From: Armigeres subalbatus
Lineage: Eukaryota; Arthropoda; Insecta; Diptera; Culicidae
Length of the DNA: 64,000 nucleotides
Direction: 5' to 3'
Assembly (NCBI RefSeq): GCF_024139115.2
Contig: NC_085141.1
Coordinates: 221,760,307 to 221,824,306, forward strand
Below, piece by piece: positions 32,065 to 44,400 of this stretch (position 1 is the stretch's first letter; each line of letters starts with the position of its first letter). The notes beneath the pieces were generated by a model. That model was not told the origin of the DNA. It was given only the letters and a program-made list of their open reading frames with translations, and searched no databases. The translations under genes and the position numbers were made by a program.

Positions 32065-33612
32065 GCGAATCCGCACCTGCGCGAGCACAAAATGTTGGCT
32101 TTGAAGGGAGTTGATAGTAACCAACAGTGCATCATTGAGACCCATGAGGGCGGCAGCAGTGCGAATCCGCACCTGCGGGAGCGCAAAATGTTGGCTTTGG
32201 GAGGGTTGATAGTAACCAACAGTGCATCATTGGAACCCATGAGGGCGGCAGCAGTGCGAATCCGCACCTGCGGGAGCGCAAAATGTTGGCTTTGGGGGGG
32301 TTGATAGTAACCAACAGTGCATCATTGGAACCCATGAGGGCGGCAGCAGTGCGAATCCGCACCTGCGGGAGCGCAAAATGTTGGCTTTGGGGGGGTTGAT
32401 AGTAACCAACAGTGCATCATTGGAACCCATGAGGGCGGCAGCAGTGCGAATCCGCACCTGCGGGAGCACAAAATGATGGCTTTGAAGGAGTGGATAGTAA
32501 CCAACAGTGCATCAGTGGAACCCAGGAGGGCGGCAGCAGTGCGAAGCCGCACCTGCGGGAGCACAAAATGTTGGCTTTGAAGGGAGTTGATAGTAACCAA
32601 CAGTGCATCATTGAGACCCATGAGGGCGGCAGCAGTGCGAATCCGCACCTGCGGGAGCGCAAAATGTTGGCTTTGGGGGGGTTGATAGTAACCAACAGTG
32701 CATCATTGGAACCCATGAGGGCGGCAGCAGTGCGAATCCGCACCTGCGGGAGCGCAAAATGTTGGCTTTGGGGGGGTTGATAGTAACCAACAGTGCATCA
32801 TTGGAACCCATGAGGGCGGCAGCAGTGCGAATCCGCACCTGCGGGAGCGCAAAATGTTGGCTTTGGGGGGGTTGATAGTAACCAACAGTGCATCATTGGA
32901 ACCCATGAGGGCGGCAGCAGTGCGAATCCGCACCTGCGGGAGCACAAAATGTTGGCTTTGAGGGGAGTTGATAGTAACCAACAGTGCATCATTGGAACCC
33001 ATGAGGGCGGCAGCAGTGCGAATCCGCACCTGCGAGAGCACAAAATGTTGGCTTTGAAGGGAGTTGATAGTAACCAACAGTGCATCATTGAGACCCATGA
33101 GGGCGGCAGCAGTGCGAATCCGCACCTGCGGGAGCGCAAAATGTTGGCTTTGGGGGGGTTGATAGTAACCAACAGTGCATCATTGGAACCCATGAGGGCG
33201 GCAGCAGTGCGAATCCGCACCTGCGGGAGCGCAAAATGTTGGTTTTGGACGGGCTGATAGTAACCAACAGTGCATCATTGGAACCCATGAGGGCGGCAGC
33301 AGTGCGAATCCGCACCTGCGGGAGCGCAAAATGTTGGCTTTGGGGGGGTTGATAGTAACCAACAGTGCATCATTGGAACCCATGAGGGCGGCAGCAGTGC
33401 GAATCCGCACCTGCGGGAGCACAAAATGTTGGCTTTGAGGGGAGTTGATAGTAACCAACAGTGCATCATTGGAACCCATGAGGGCGGCAGCAGTGCGAAT
33501 CCGCACCTGCGGGAGCACAAAATGTTGGCTTTGAAGGGAGTTGATAGTAACCAACAGTGCATCATTGAGACCCATGAGGGCGGCAGCAGTGCGAATCCGC
33601 ACCTGTGGGAGC
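32065..33612. repeat. 95-bp tandem satellite, ~16 units, five-unit higher-order period
   Basis: The unit starts gcgaatccgcacctgcggga and ends gagggcggcagcagt. Units differ in diagnostic positions: type B has 'gaagggagttgatag' with 'cattgagaccc', type A has 'gggggggttgatag' with 'gcgcaaaatg', and types C/D have 'gcacaaaatg' with variant centres. Type B recurs every ~476 bp (about 32090, 32567, 33042, 33519), giving the order B-(A-A-A-C-B)-(A-A-A-D-B)-(A-A-A-D-B). ORFs on both strands are repeat by-products. Confidence 0.93.
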
Positions 33613-33780
33613 ATTTTAAAGAGACTGTAAAGGTGTTCGGCCGTACGGCACACTATTTTTTGTACACACATACACGCTCACATCCACACATATAGCCTAA
33701 AAAGACTAATAGAAATTTTTGGATTTGGGCAAAGCTTCTTAGTTGTCGACCAAGTGTGACTAAGAAGGACGGCAGGGCTG
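33611..33780. repeat. Right copy of the ~165-bp direct duplication
   Basis: Near-identical to 31780-31950. It joins directly to the Jockey-type LINE coding region: its last words 'gactaagaaggacggcaggg' are followed by endonuclease sequence here but by unrelated DNA in the left copy. Confidence 0.92.
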
Positions 33781-36334
33781 CTTGGTTGTCATCAAACATG
33801 TCTATTTCACATGGATTATTTTCTTGCATACGACTGGATAGAAGCCCAGATAGAGCAGAACGAGGAGGGGGTGTGATGATTGTGGTGCGCAAAGGGATCT
33901 CATATGAACAAATTGATTACTTGGATGTCAAATCTATTGAAGCAGTTGGCGTCATTGTCCAATCATCTAGGACTCCTATACATATTATTGCCGCGTACTA
34001 TCCAGGCGGGTCTTGTAGACAACAAATTGAACAATTCCGAAAAGACATACGTAAATTGCTCTTTTCAGCTGATCCAGTGTACGTCATCGGCGACTTCAAT
34101 GCACGTCATCGGGCCTGGAACTGCTTAAAAGCCAACAAAGCCGGAAAAGAATTGTTCCTATCTGCGCGAAATACCGGCACAACTATCCACGCTCCCGACT
34201 CACACACCTTCATTCCCACCGGCAGAGGAAAACCATCCACACTAGACTTGACCTTGTCCAACAACAGATTCAACATATCGGTGCCGAAAGTTGTGCATGA
34301 TTTATCTTCAGACCATCTGCCAGTAACCTTCACGATTGACGCTGAAACACCTTACAACCCTAATGTACACCAACACCGAAGCTATAATCGCGCAGACTGG
34401 TCAAGATTTCGGCGAATCATGGACGATAGGATTGATCTGTCTGCAAATGGAATGATCTCTAACATCGACTATCCTGCTGAAATCAATGAAGCAATCGAGT
34501 TTTGACAGATACTATCACTGATGCCGAGGCCTTGGCTGTTCCTCTTGTTAACATTCAACAACATCAGCCAACATTACCAGAATCCGTAAAGCAACTCATC
34601 AAACTTAGGAATACTCGAAGACGTCAGTATTACAGAAGAAGAGACCCGATGATCGGTATGATCGTATCCGCTCTTACTCGAAGGATCCAACAGGAAGTAG
34701 CAGAACATAGATTCCGGAATTTCGGCGATATGGTTGAAGACCTAGAATCCGGAAGCAACAAATTCTGGAAGATCAGCAAACTTTTGCGTAACAAGTGTAA
34801 ATATAGTCCTCCCCTCAAAGTCGGCGAGTCCCTTATCGTCTCACCTGTAGGGAAAGCCGGTATACTAGCCGAAAAGTTTGTCAAGGCTCACTTGAATACA
34901 CTGCCAGGTGATTACGCTACCAATGTAGCTGTAGAGGAGGCCGTACAGGAGATTTCTCGTCACCAGGACCTAAACAACGATGGTAGCACATACGCCAAAC
35001 CCAAAGAAGTTCGTACCATTATCCACCAGCTAAAAGCGAAGAAATCACCGGGAAGGATGGTGTACGCAACATCGTGCTCAAGAACTTCTCACGCAAGGGA
35101 ATCGTCTTCTTGACAAGGTTAGTGAATGCTTGTATCAAATTGTCGTACTTTCCAGAGGCTTGGAAATGTGCTACTGTCATTCCCATAGCAAAGCCCAACA
35201 AAGACGTAACAGACCCAGGAAATTATAGGCCTATCAGTTTACTCAACACTATGAGCAAAATTTTGGAACGAGTGATCCTCAACAGATTGAACCGACACCT
35301 TGAGACAAGTGGATTGATTCCAAATGAACAATTTGGATTTAAAAGCGGCCATTCCACAACACACCAGTTGATGAGGGTTTCAAAACCCATTCGTAATGCT
35401 TTTGCGAACAAAAAGTCGGCAGGAATGGTGCTTCTCGACATAGAAAAGGCCTACGACTCCGTGTGGCATGAGGCTCTAGTGTATAAACTTCATCGGAGCA
35501 GATGTCCTATATATCTTGTCAAGATGTTATACTCCTTCCTCAAAGGTAGAACGTTTAAAGTATCGGTAAATGGTAGTCTATCCAATGAGTACGACGTTCC
35601 TTTTGGTGTGCCGCAAGGGTCGGTGCTCAGTCCAACCCTGTACAACGTGTTTACTTCGGATATCGTTATGATTGATGGAGTGGTATATACTTTCTTCGCC
35701 GACGATACAGGATACCTGGTGGTCGATAAAGATCCGGAGATCATAACCACTCATCTACAAGCAGCTGAAAATTCTCTGGAAGAATTCCAAAGAAAATGGC
35801 GTATTAAGGTAAACCCTACTAAAACACAAGCAATATTCTTCACCAAGAAACGAGCACAAAAACATATTCCGTCAAGACAAATAACTGCCGGAGGAGTATT
35901 AGTTCCTGGAGCAACGAAGTCAAATACCTCGGAGTGAACTACGACAAAAACTTATATTCGACAAACACGTGAACTACAGCATTCAAAAATGCGGTAAACT
36001 CATTCGATGCTTATATCCCTTGATAAACCGGCGTTCGAGATTGCGATTGAACAACAAAATGTTACTATACAAAACAATATTTCGGGCTATCCTCGTTTAC
36101 GGCGCTCCGGCTTGGCGTGATTGTGCAGCTAGTCATCGGAAACGGATCCAGCGGATGCAGAATAAAATCTTAAAGATGATACACAACCTGAATCCATACT
36201 TTCCTACAGACGAGCTCCATCGTTTGGCTAAAATTGATAGAATTGATGAATTCATAGAAAAAAATGTGAACAAATTTGAAACTTCCTGTGTAATGTCAGG
36301 AAATCCACTTATTCAAAATCTGTTGACTCTGTGA
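33756..36334 (+). pseudogene. Jockey-clade LINE ORF2 (endonuclease + reverse transcriptase), frameshifted
   Basis: Four overlapping frames cover one protein. 33756-34505 is the endonuclease lacking its N-terminus: RGGGVMIVVRKGI, GDFNARHRAWNC and SDHLPVTFTID. 34502-35113 is the linker to KAKKSPG. 35074-35937 is the reverse transcriptase: NYRPISLLNTMSKILERVI, FGFKSGHSTTHQL, LLDIEKAYDSVWHEAL, FGVPQGSVLSPTLYN and YTFFADDTGYL (FADD codons 35695-35706). 35969-36334 is the C-terminal thumb region, with ILVYGAPAWRDCA. Catalytic residues are present, but at least three frameshifts and the missing 5' part make it inactive. The protein would nick the target and copy element RNA. The 3' end is probably the AAATT-rich tract near 36570. 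Confidence 0.92.
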
Positions 36335-36528
36335 TAATAGTTAGTAAGTTAAAAAAAAAAAAACATAAGTTATTACTGAGGTTTTTTTTTTCTAACTTAA
36401 TTTTTCCTCACTTGCTTAAAAATCTTTAATTGAAACCTAAATACTCATAACTGAAATGCTGAAATCACAGATGAAAGGTAACAAAACACTGTACAGAATA
36501 TTATAGTAGGCTAAGCACTTATCGACGA

Positions 36529-36575
36529 ATGAATAAAATAAAAATTAAATTAAATTAAATTAAATTAATAAAAAT
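36529..36575 (+). repeat. (TTAAA)n tract, probable 3' tail of the Jockey LINE
   Basis: Five TTAAA/TAAAT units preceded by AATAAAATAAA lie about 200 bp after the ORF2 stop. An A13 run near 36351-36363 is an alternative tail position. Confidence 0.65.
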
Positions 36576-36610
36576 ACATACATTTTAACCAAAAGTAAAT
36601 TTATTCGGAA

Positions 36611-36725
36611 GAGCCTGTTCAGGTCACAAGCTTGATAAATTAGTATCTTGATGTCAAAGTTCAAACGTTTTATTTTTATTCGGTATGATATCCAGTTATG
36701 AAGCTCGCAATCTGAACAGGCTATA
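36611..36725. mobile_element. MITE with 'gcctgttcag' ends, copy 2
   Basis: 'gagcctgttcaggtcacaag' and 'caatctgaacaggctataag' are inverted ends matching the copy at 9428-9544. It lies immediately downstream of the LINE tail. Confidence 0.75.
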
Positions 36726-37530
36726 AGAATTTATTAAAGAATGATATATCACATGAGAACATCCAATTTCTAAACGAAATAAATAAAATTAAGCACCTTT
36801 TTAGTACATATTGCGGTTTTCTTTTGCGTACAAGGGCACGCTAAACACAGTTTTACAATAATACCGAAGTACGTGAACAATGCTCTTATCAATAATAAGA
36901 AAAAGAATTGAGAAAAATCGATTACAGTTTTACAGCTGAAATTCTTGTATAAAAAAATACAATGGTGTTCAGCATCGAGCTAAATTCAGCTGTTCAACAT
37001 TTGGCAAATTACCCTAAAAGTTCGATTTTATTATTTTCTAATAAATTCATGGCAAAAATTCGCCGTATTTCAAAGAAATCTCGTATTTTATTGTATTTCC
37101 CATATAAACTTCTTACCGTAAGCAAGTAGTGACGTCACAACATTTTTGATTACTACTACATACACATATACTGGTCTGCGTCACCTTAGTAAGTCTAGCT
37201 CATTGGGATGTTGGTGTCAGGTTCCGGTTGAATAAATAGACTGATTACTGAGGTGCAAGAAAGTGTGGAACGATATGCAACGGTTTCATGAGCCTACCAA
37301 GGGTGAGTGGAGAAAAGCTGAGCCATCTATCGTCAGGTGCAACAACCAATACGATATTTTGCTGACAGATGAAATAAAAGTGGCTACCAGGTTGAATGAA
37401 CACTGCAAGACTGGAACTGTGCATTGATACGAAAGCAGTTGATGGCAGCGATACTAGTTTTGCTAGGCGTCGTTTTAGACGTCACGCCGATAGCTATTCT
37501 ATATTATTTTTAATAATTGCGTGAAAATTT
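36726..37530. other. Intergenic, no recognisable feature
   Basis: AT-rich, with short ORFs only and no recognised repeat; MITEs and arrays resume downstream. Confidence 0.4.
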
Positions 37531-38290
37531 ACTGAGGGAGTGCAGAACGATCTCGAGATCAGCGTCATTTTGTTCTGCTTTGTGGGTTGTAAAAACTTAT
37601 TAAGTGCGCGATCAAACGTAGTTTTGGAGCGCAAAAGGATATCTGCGTTATTTTATTTTGCTTTGTGCTTAGAAAAAAATAATGTGCGTTAAAATGTGCT
37701 TTTGGAATACAAAACGATCTCTGGATCCACGTTATTTTGTTTTGCTTTGTGGGTTGAAACAACTTAATTTGTTTTCGCGATCAAACGTGTTTTTGGAGTG
37801 CAGAACAATCTCCAGACCCGCGTTATTTTGTTCTGCTTTACGTATCGAAAAAAAGTTAGTACGCGAATGAACGAATTTAGGAGCGCAGAACGATCTCGAG
37901 ATCCGCGTCATTTTGCTGTGCTTTGTGGGTAAAAAACTTAATTAGTGCGCAATCGAACGTGTTCTTGGAGCACAGAACGATCTGAGTTATTTTGTTTTGC
38001 TCTGTGCGTACTAAAAAAATAGTGCGCGATCAAACGTGTTCTGGAGTGCAGGACGATCTTGAGATTCGCGTTATCTTTCTTGCTTAGTGGGTTGAAACAT
38101 CTTCATTAGTAAGCGATCGCATGTGTTTTGGAGCGCAGAACGTTCTCAACATTGCGGATTTTTTTTTCTGTTTTGAATACAAAATGATGTCAAGATTTGC
38201 GTTATATTGTTTTACATTTGTGTGTCCTTTAAAAATGTTTTTTGAATGCAAAATGTTTGCACAACTCATCGTTATCGTCGCCGTTTCTGC
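37530..38290. repeat. Degenerate ~90-bp tandem repeat
   Basis: Copies contain 'gtgcgcgatcaaacgtgttt', 'ggagcgcagaacgatctcga', 'gatccgcgttattttgtt' and 'ctgctttgtgggtt' in a fixed order about every 85-95 bp. About eight copies are visible. A further partial copy ('gcgcgatcaaacgtgtttct ggagtgc') at 38778-38800 shows the array was split by the intervening ~400 bp. Confidence 0.85.
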
Positions 38291-38299
38291 TGCTTGCTT

Positions 38300-38690
38300 G
38301 CATTGAGAGGACAGCGCAAAGAAGAGCTGCGTACGTAGCTTCTATTAATTGGTTTGATTAGTTTTGTGTATTTCGCGCCAACAGCCCGAACGCGTTGCAG
38401 CGTTTGTTTGGCAATTTGGCGCGTAGTTAATCTTATTAGACTTAAATTTGAATGTTTGAGCGCACGTCCCCAATAATTTGTATATTGTTTCCGTACTAAG
38501 AGTCGCCTATAAAAGGCGACTCTGAATTGAATGTCTCGTACAGTGTTCGATATCATACCCTTCGAGTAGGCACGCGACCTCTCGGAGGCAATAAAATCAA
38601 GTCTAGTTCGATCAAGCAGTAGTTTTCTTCACCGTCGTACGGAGAATCACCATAAAAAACAACACAATGTAGGGTCGTCCCACCCTGGAC
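38300..38690 (+). mobile_element. Probable solo LTR inserted in the ~90-bp array
   Basis: A ~390-bp unique block interrupts the tandem array. It holds a TATAAAA box at 38508-38514 and an AATAAA signal at about 38590, with 'gtctcgtacagtgttcg' between them, the order expected in an LTR (U3-R-U5). It begins near a TG (38304). I could not fix the exact ends or a target-site duplication, and no internal retrovirus-like coding region is adjacent. Confidence 0.5.
38499..38523. promoter_or_regulatory. TATA box inside a perfect 9-bp inverted repeat
   Basis: AGAGTCGCC (38499-38507), TATAAAA (38508-38514), GGCGACTCT (38515-38523). The two arms are exact reverse complements, so the TATA box would be the loop of a hairpin. 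It lies in the presumed U3 part of the solo LTR. Confidence 0.7.
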
Positions 38691-39099
38691 GAAACACAGA
38701 ATGATATCGAAACTTGTGATTTTGTGATTTTTTGTTCTATTTTCCCAAAAGTAAAAAAAAACCTTAATTGAAGCGCGATCAAACGTGTTTCTGGAGTGCC
38801 TAATTTTGTTATTGGTACCTTGCTCTGTTATGAATTTGCCTCGCATAAGATGTAAAATTCCAAAGGAGTAATGCCGAGAATGAATATGCAATTTTTTTCA
38901 GGCGTAACATACTCTGTTATTACTATACCAAACGGATAACTAATAAAACTTTGGTATTGAAATACCTAATAAGTTTGTTAAGTTGGTAAGTAACTAGATA
39001 TTTATTGTGTACGAAGTTATTTCAAAGACAGCAATAGGAAAATCGTGTTTTAACCCGTTTCAGTCTGACCTAGAAATCAAAATTGAAATAACCCGTGTG

Positions 39100-40350
39100 G
39101 GCTAATTTTTCGACCGATTGCCATGAATTTTTCAGACAAGAAGCGTCATCATGTCTATTTTTTGGTACGTTTCCAAAAGCTTGCCTTTCAAAATCATGGA
39201 GTTGGACATGTCGTAAGATGAGTTTCGATGCTAATCGAAATTTGTCCGGTCCCCTAAGGGAATCAGGCTCCCGGCTTGACTTCCGAATGTGGCCAATGTG
39301 TCTAAAACCTCTCAAAAACTCATCTATTGAGCTTGTCTTTCAAAACCATAGAATTTGATATGTCGCAAGATGGGTTTCGGTGTTAATCGAAATTTGTCCG
39401 TTTCTCTGAGGGAGGGTGACTCCCGAGAACACTTCCGGACGTGGCCAATGTGTCCAAAATCTCTCAAAAACTCATCTATTGAGCTTGTCTTTCAAAACCA
39501 AGGAGTTTGATATGTTGCAAGATGGGTTTTGATGCTAACCGAAATTTGTCCGGTCCCCTGAGGAAGTCAGACTTCCGGGTACACTTCCGGATGTGGCCAA
39601 TGTTTCCAAAACCTCTCAAAAACTCATCTATTGAGCTTGTCTTTCAAAACCATAGAATTTAATATGTCGCAAGATGAGTTTCGGTGTTAATCGAAATTTG
39701 TCCGTTTCTCTGAGGGAGGGAGACTCCCGAGAACACTTCCGGACGTGGCCAATGTTTCCAAAATCTCTCAAAAACTCAAGTTTTGTGCTTGTCTTTTAAG
39801 ATCTAGAGTTTGATATGTCGCAAGATGGATTTCGGTGCTAATCGAAATTTGTCCGGTCCCTTGAGGGAATCAGGCTCCCGGGTACACTTCCGGATGTGCA
39901 CAATGTGTCCAAACCTCTCAAAAACTCATCTATAGAGCTTGTCTTTTAAAATGAAGGAGTTTGATATGTCGCAAGATGGGTTTCGGTGCTAATCGAAATT
40001 TGACCGCTTCCCTGAGGGAACCAGGTTCCCGGGAACACTTCCGGACGTGGTCAATGTGTCCAAAATCTCTCAAAAATGCATGTTTTGTGCATGTCTTTCA
40101 AAATCATGGAGTTTGATATGTCGCAAGATGGGTTTTGATGCTAGGCAAGATTTGTCCACTTTCTTGAGGGAACCAGGTTCCCGGGAACACTTTCGGACGT
40201 GGCCAATGTGTCCAAAACCTCTCAAAAACTCATCTATTGAGATTGTCTTCCAAACCCATGAAGTTTGATATGTCGCAAGACTGGGTTTTACACCACTTGA
40301 AAAGTGTCCACTACCCCAGGGAACCAGGTTCCCGGAACATCCGGAACCAT
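39100..40350. repeat. ~152-bp tandem repeat, ~8 copies
   Basis: Each unit carries 'tatgtcgcaagatgggtttc', 'gtgctaatcgaaatttgtcc', 'gagggaaccaggctcccggg', 'acacttccggacgtggccaa' and 'tctcaaaaactcatctattg'. The Tatgtcgcaag word recurs about every 150-155 bp. Copies are roughly 80-90% alike by eye. Small ORFs inside are repeat by-products. Confidence 0.92.
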
Positions 40351-41490
40351 GTCCTGGTGATTCAATTGTATCAACACTAACTTCTGATGCTGGTCAATGA
40401 CGATTGACCACGTTTGCATCAACATTCTGCAACAACATGTGAAATCGATGTGCTTCGTTTGATAAGCTATAACACGTGCGTGAAACAAAGTTCGCCCGGT
40501 AGTTTCTGTATACTGAATAGGATCGCGCTTCTTCCGATCGAAGTAACGCGTATTGTAGAAACACGATTCATCAAGCACTGATTATTTACTTTTTTTGTCC
40601 AACAAGAAAAAACGTACATAGTGATTGTTCGAAGGGTTGTACATAATATTTGGGAGGTTTCATCACCGTGAGATTCTTGTTTGAATCGATATCGATCGCT
40701 TGGGCGAAGTAAAAGCTTGCGGGATGGTACGTAAATCATTCTGATAAGCAACGTCATTTCGTATTGCATCTCTGAAAATATGCCATAGATACCAAGAATC
40801 GTTTCTAAACGCAAAACAATATATATTATTTTGCCTGTATTGCTAGGATAGCTCCCACGCTGTCAGCCAAGCCATTCCTGAGTGGACGATAGGAAAAATA
40901 CAAGCGATTTCAATTAAGATCAGGGTTTGAATCCAAAGGAGTATGAGCAAATCTCTCACTTATCATGTCTGAATACACTTTCAATAGGTAGCATATCGTG
41001 AGAGACGTTTTTCGGTAACTGTTACGATAATGAACTGATTCGGGGGGGCTACAACTCATTATAAATTTCTTTCAATTAGCCCCAATTGCGGGGTGCACCG
41101 GTTCTGATGATGCATTTCAACTTGTTTTACACAGCTGTGCGAAGAAAAAGGTCCCCAACATGAAATGAGCGAGAACAAAGCGTTTTATCAAACCCCATCG
41201 GTGGGGACTGCCTGTCCGAATCAGTTTTTTTCCAACCTGTATACAAGTGCGATAGTTTTGTTTTCATTGCTTGTTATTATCGTTGTTCGTTATCTATTGA
41301 AAGCGATTTCTGCAAACCCTGATTAAGATTGTTCTCCGATGGCCCTCTGCACACTTTCACCTTCTGATAAATAAACATTTTATATTTGTCGATCGCTTGC
41401 AATAGAGCGATTCCAAGCAACAGCATTGAGCGATTCCAAGCAACAGCATCAAAATTTAAGAAAATTTTTAATTCATGATTTTCTATTGAG
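40350..41490. other. Unassigned sequence
   Basis: Minus-strand ORFs of 96 and 115 codons at 40288-40814 overlap in different frames and might be a decayed transposase, but I see no motif that supports a family. 'gagcgattccaagcaacagc at' is duplicated in tandem at 41404-41448. Confidence 0.3.
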
Positions 41491-41491
41491 T

Positions 41492-44400
41492 TGAAACTTT
41501 GCACAGTTTTTCAATTTCATCTAAATCGTCATTTTTCGATATCAAATCTTCATATTGAGTCACGACTAACTTTTCAAAAGGGTGTATGTGAAAATGGTTC
41601 AAAAATATTTAAAAAGCTGCACAGCTAAAACGGAATGTTCGATTGTTATGATTTTTTCAGCAAAGTTAGACAACTAAATGGTGATTCTTAAGAAAATGTA
41701 CACCGTGAAAAAAAAATTTTTTTTGCTTTAGAAAATATAATTTTTGTCACAAAAACTTAAATGTCTCAAAACCCTATCTTTTTACAAACGTCCATTATAT
41801 TAGCTATCTACCATAAAAATTTGGTGATGGTAAACTAATAAGCAAAAAAGTTATGACATTTCAAACATTTAATAATTTTCACACATAGTAAACAAAAAAA
41901 AAATTTCCGTGTATTTTTTTTTCAAGAATCGCAGTTTGATGCTGATTTTATTGTTAAGGGCCTTGCGTGAGTTAAACAAGTTGTTTTCATGATATTCCAT
42001 ATTTATGTATTCATCGATATTATGTATATATATGTATAAATATTATATGTATAAATAAATAAAAATGAATTAATATTATCCTAAGTATTAAATTAAATGT
42101 GGCAGTTACACAATGTTGTTATAGAAACTCTAAGAGTTTTGGGTTTGAATTTTGGTATGGGTTATGATATCATGAAAACAGTTTATTAATACTTATTTTT
42201 ATTTATTTTTATTCAAATTTTTAAAATATCGAACACTTTTGAATTATTATCAGCACAGTTTGAGTATAGTTTTGCTTTAATTTTATTTTCCGACAATGGA
42301 ATGAAACAGTGAAATTTTTGGGTTCCTTGGATCGTTTTCGCGTTATTAAATTGCTCGCTGAGCTCTGAAGCCTTTATTTCGTACTCTTCAGTAGTAGTAA
42401 AACAAAATGATAATTTGGTTAAATCTTTTTCTTTTCTACGATTTGCCCAATCAAAAAGTTCTTTCGCAGTTTTAATTGGATGCTCACGTTCTTTGGCTAA
42501 ACTTGCTCTTGTGGCCATGCGCTTTATTGTTCCTCCAATAGCATCACAAGGACCTTTGCCATGTGATGTAGCAAAAAATGCCATTCTGCATCAATTCCGT
42601 ACATTGATTTAAATTGACATAGGCTCGAAAAATTCTTACGATTTTTGTACTGCGACGCTGCTCCATCATACATGAAATATATCTTTTGACTTCTTTATGC
42701 TTATCAACGCGTAAAAAGTTAATCATTTTTCAATGAACAAGTTTACGGATACTGAATCGTGTCTTAAATCTTCGGAAATTATAATAAAACTTAAGTGTTC
42801 AATTTGCGTACTTCCATTAAAATAAATAACGAATGGATGAATTGTAGCTTGTTGTACGTTCCAGTGATGGGACTGCACTTCATCTTGCAATACAAAGCTG
42901 TAATTTTCAGAAAAATCACAAATGACTAAAAATTCACCATTTTGTAATGTATTTTTCGTATTTTTAAAAAGCTGGATTGTTCTGTTTTAATGAAATCGTG
43001 AGGGATTAAACTTTCTAATTTCAAGCAAAAATATGACACAAACTCATCTACAGGTTTTACAATAGTTTCTATGTCACACCTATCCGTGGTCACCCATTGC
43101 TCAAATGATAACTGATCAATATATTTTTCTTCAAACTCAGCGAATAAATTATTTTCCAATGATGAAGAATCTGGACAATCCGAACAAGATCGTAGATAGC
43201 AATTTGATGTTGTATTTTCACACAAAAGACTACCAGTTAACATTTTAATATCCTTTGTTAAATTGATTCTTTTCAAACTATGTAAAATAAGATTAATATT
43301 CTCATGGGTTGTGCACACACACACATTATGTGTTCCTGAATTGGAAAGAAGCTTACATTGCCTTGGCCGAAGGCTTGCAAATGAGGAAAACCTATTTTAA
43401 TATTATCGTGAATTTCCTTGAAGCGTGTGTACGCTTCTTTCAAAGTCGTCATCATTAATCGTTTTTGGATTGCTTGACGCTTTCCATCTTTTTTACTGAT
43501 ACATAATCTTTTTGACCAGGCATAGCTCGACTTACTTCATCATCTTCAAAATATTGAACTACTATTTCTTTTGTCTCATCTGTTAATGCAGTACTAGACC
43601 TAGTATTTTTGGTTGAAAGACAGTTATTCTTCAATTGTTTTGCCTCTTTTACTGTATTTCTATTGGTTTTGAACTCATCAATTGCATCCTGAATAGACCA
43701 CGAACTTGACAGCATCGACAAAATCAATAATTTTTCTTTCCTTGTCGTGGCTGCATTCGAGAACCTTTCCTTCATATTTATAATTACCTCATCGTAGTCT
43801 GTATTTTCCACATCATCAGGTCCTAATTTGAAGAGGTTTCTTCGTACAGCTTCGTTTATTTCACGGTATTTTTGCTCCGGGTAATAAACGTAGTCCATCT
43901 TACTCCATTTAATCGGAGTCACTTTTATCCCAGCTATGCCCTCGTTAAAGCGTTCGATGTTGACCTTTTGGATACACTCATCTTCCGATTGATTTGTTGA
44001 AACAGATTTCGCTGATGGTACGGTGGCAAGGCTCTCAGCACTTAATACTTCTGGTAATTCCTCAGTTGTTGTCGATACATCTGGCAATTCCTCAGTTGCT
44101 GTCGTTTTCGATGATATACAGATTGCTCTTTTGCCAACGTTTAGACGGCAGGACGTGCAAATGCGTAAATTTGTATTCAATGTGGACATTGGAGCATAAC
44201 CAGTCGCTTTCAGTTTATCTATGGTGCTTTCGGTGAGATTTCGTAACTCTTTTGAACACTTTTTTCCATCAAACGGCCTACAACAGTTGAGAAAGCGGCT
44301 ACTCATGTTGTTCGTAATATTTCAATAAACAAAATCACTTTTAAGTTGTTACTGACTAGTTTGGTGTCATTTGCTTGACTGAAGAAAAAAATTGCTATAA

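Noticed and set aside
32703..33220. 140-163-codon minus-strand ORFs with CRSRRCGFALLPPSW-type repeats
   Set aside because: They are translations of the 95-bp satellite in overlapping frames, not genes.
32065..33612. Regular direct repeats that might suggest a CRISPR array
   Set aside because: The 95-bp units are contiguous with no unique spacers, there are no cas genes, and the genome is eukaryotic.
33756..36334. Assigning this Jockey ORF2 as the missing ORF2 of the ORF1 copy at 10591-11802
   Set aside because: The overlap between the two pieces is too small to compare, and they lie over 20 kb apart.
40288..40814. Overlapping minus-strand ORFs as a decayed transposase
   Set aside because: Some stretches look protein-like, but I found no conserved catalytic motif or inverted repeats to support it.
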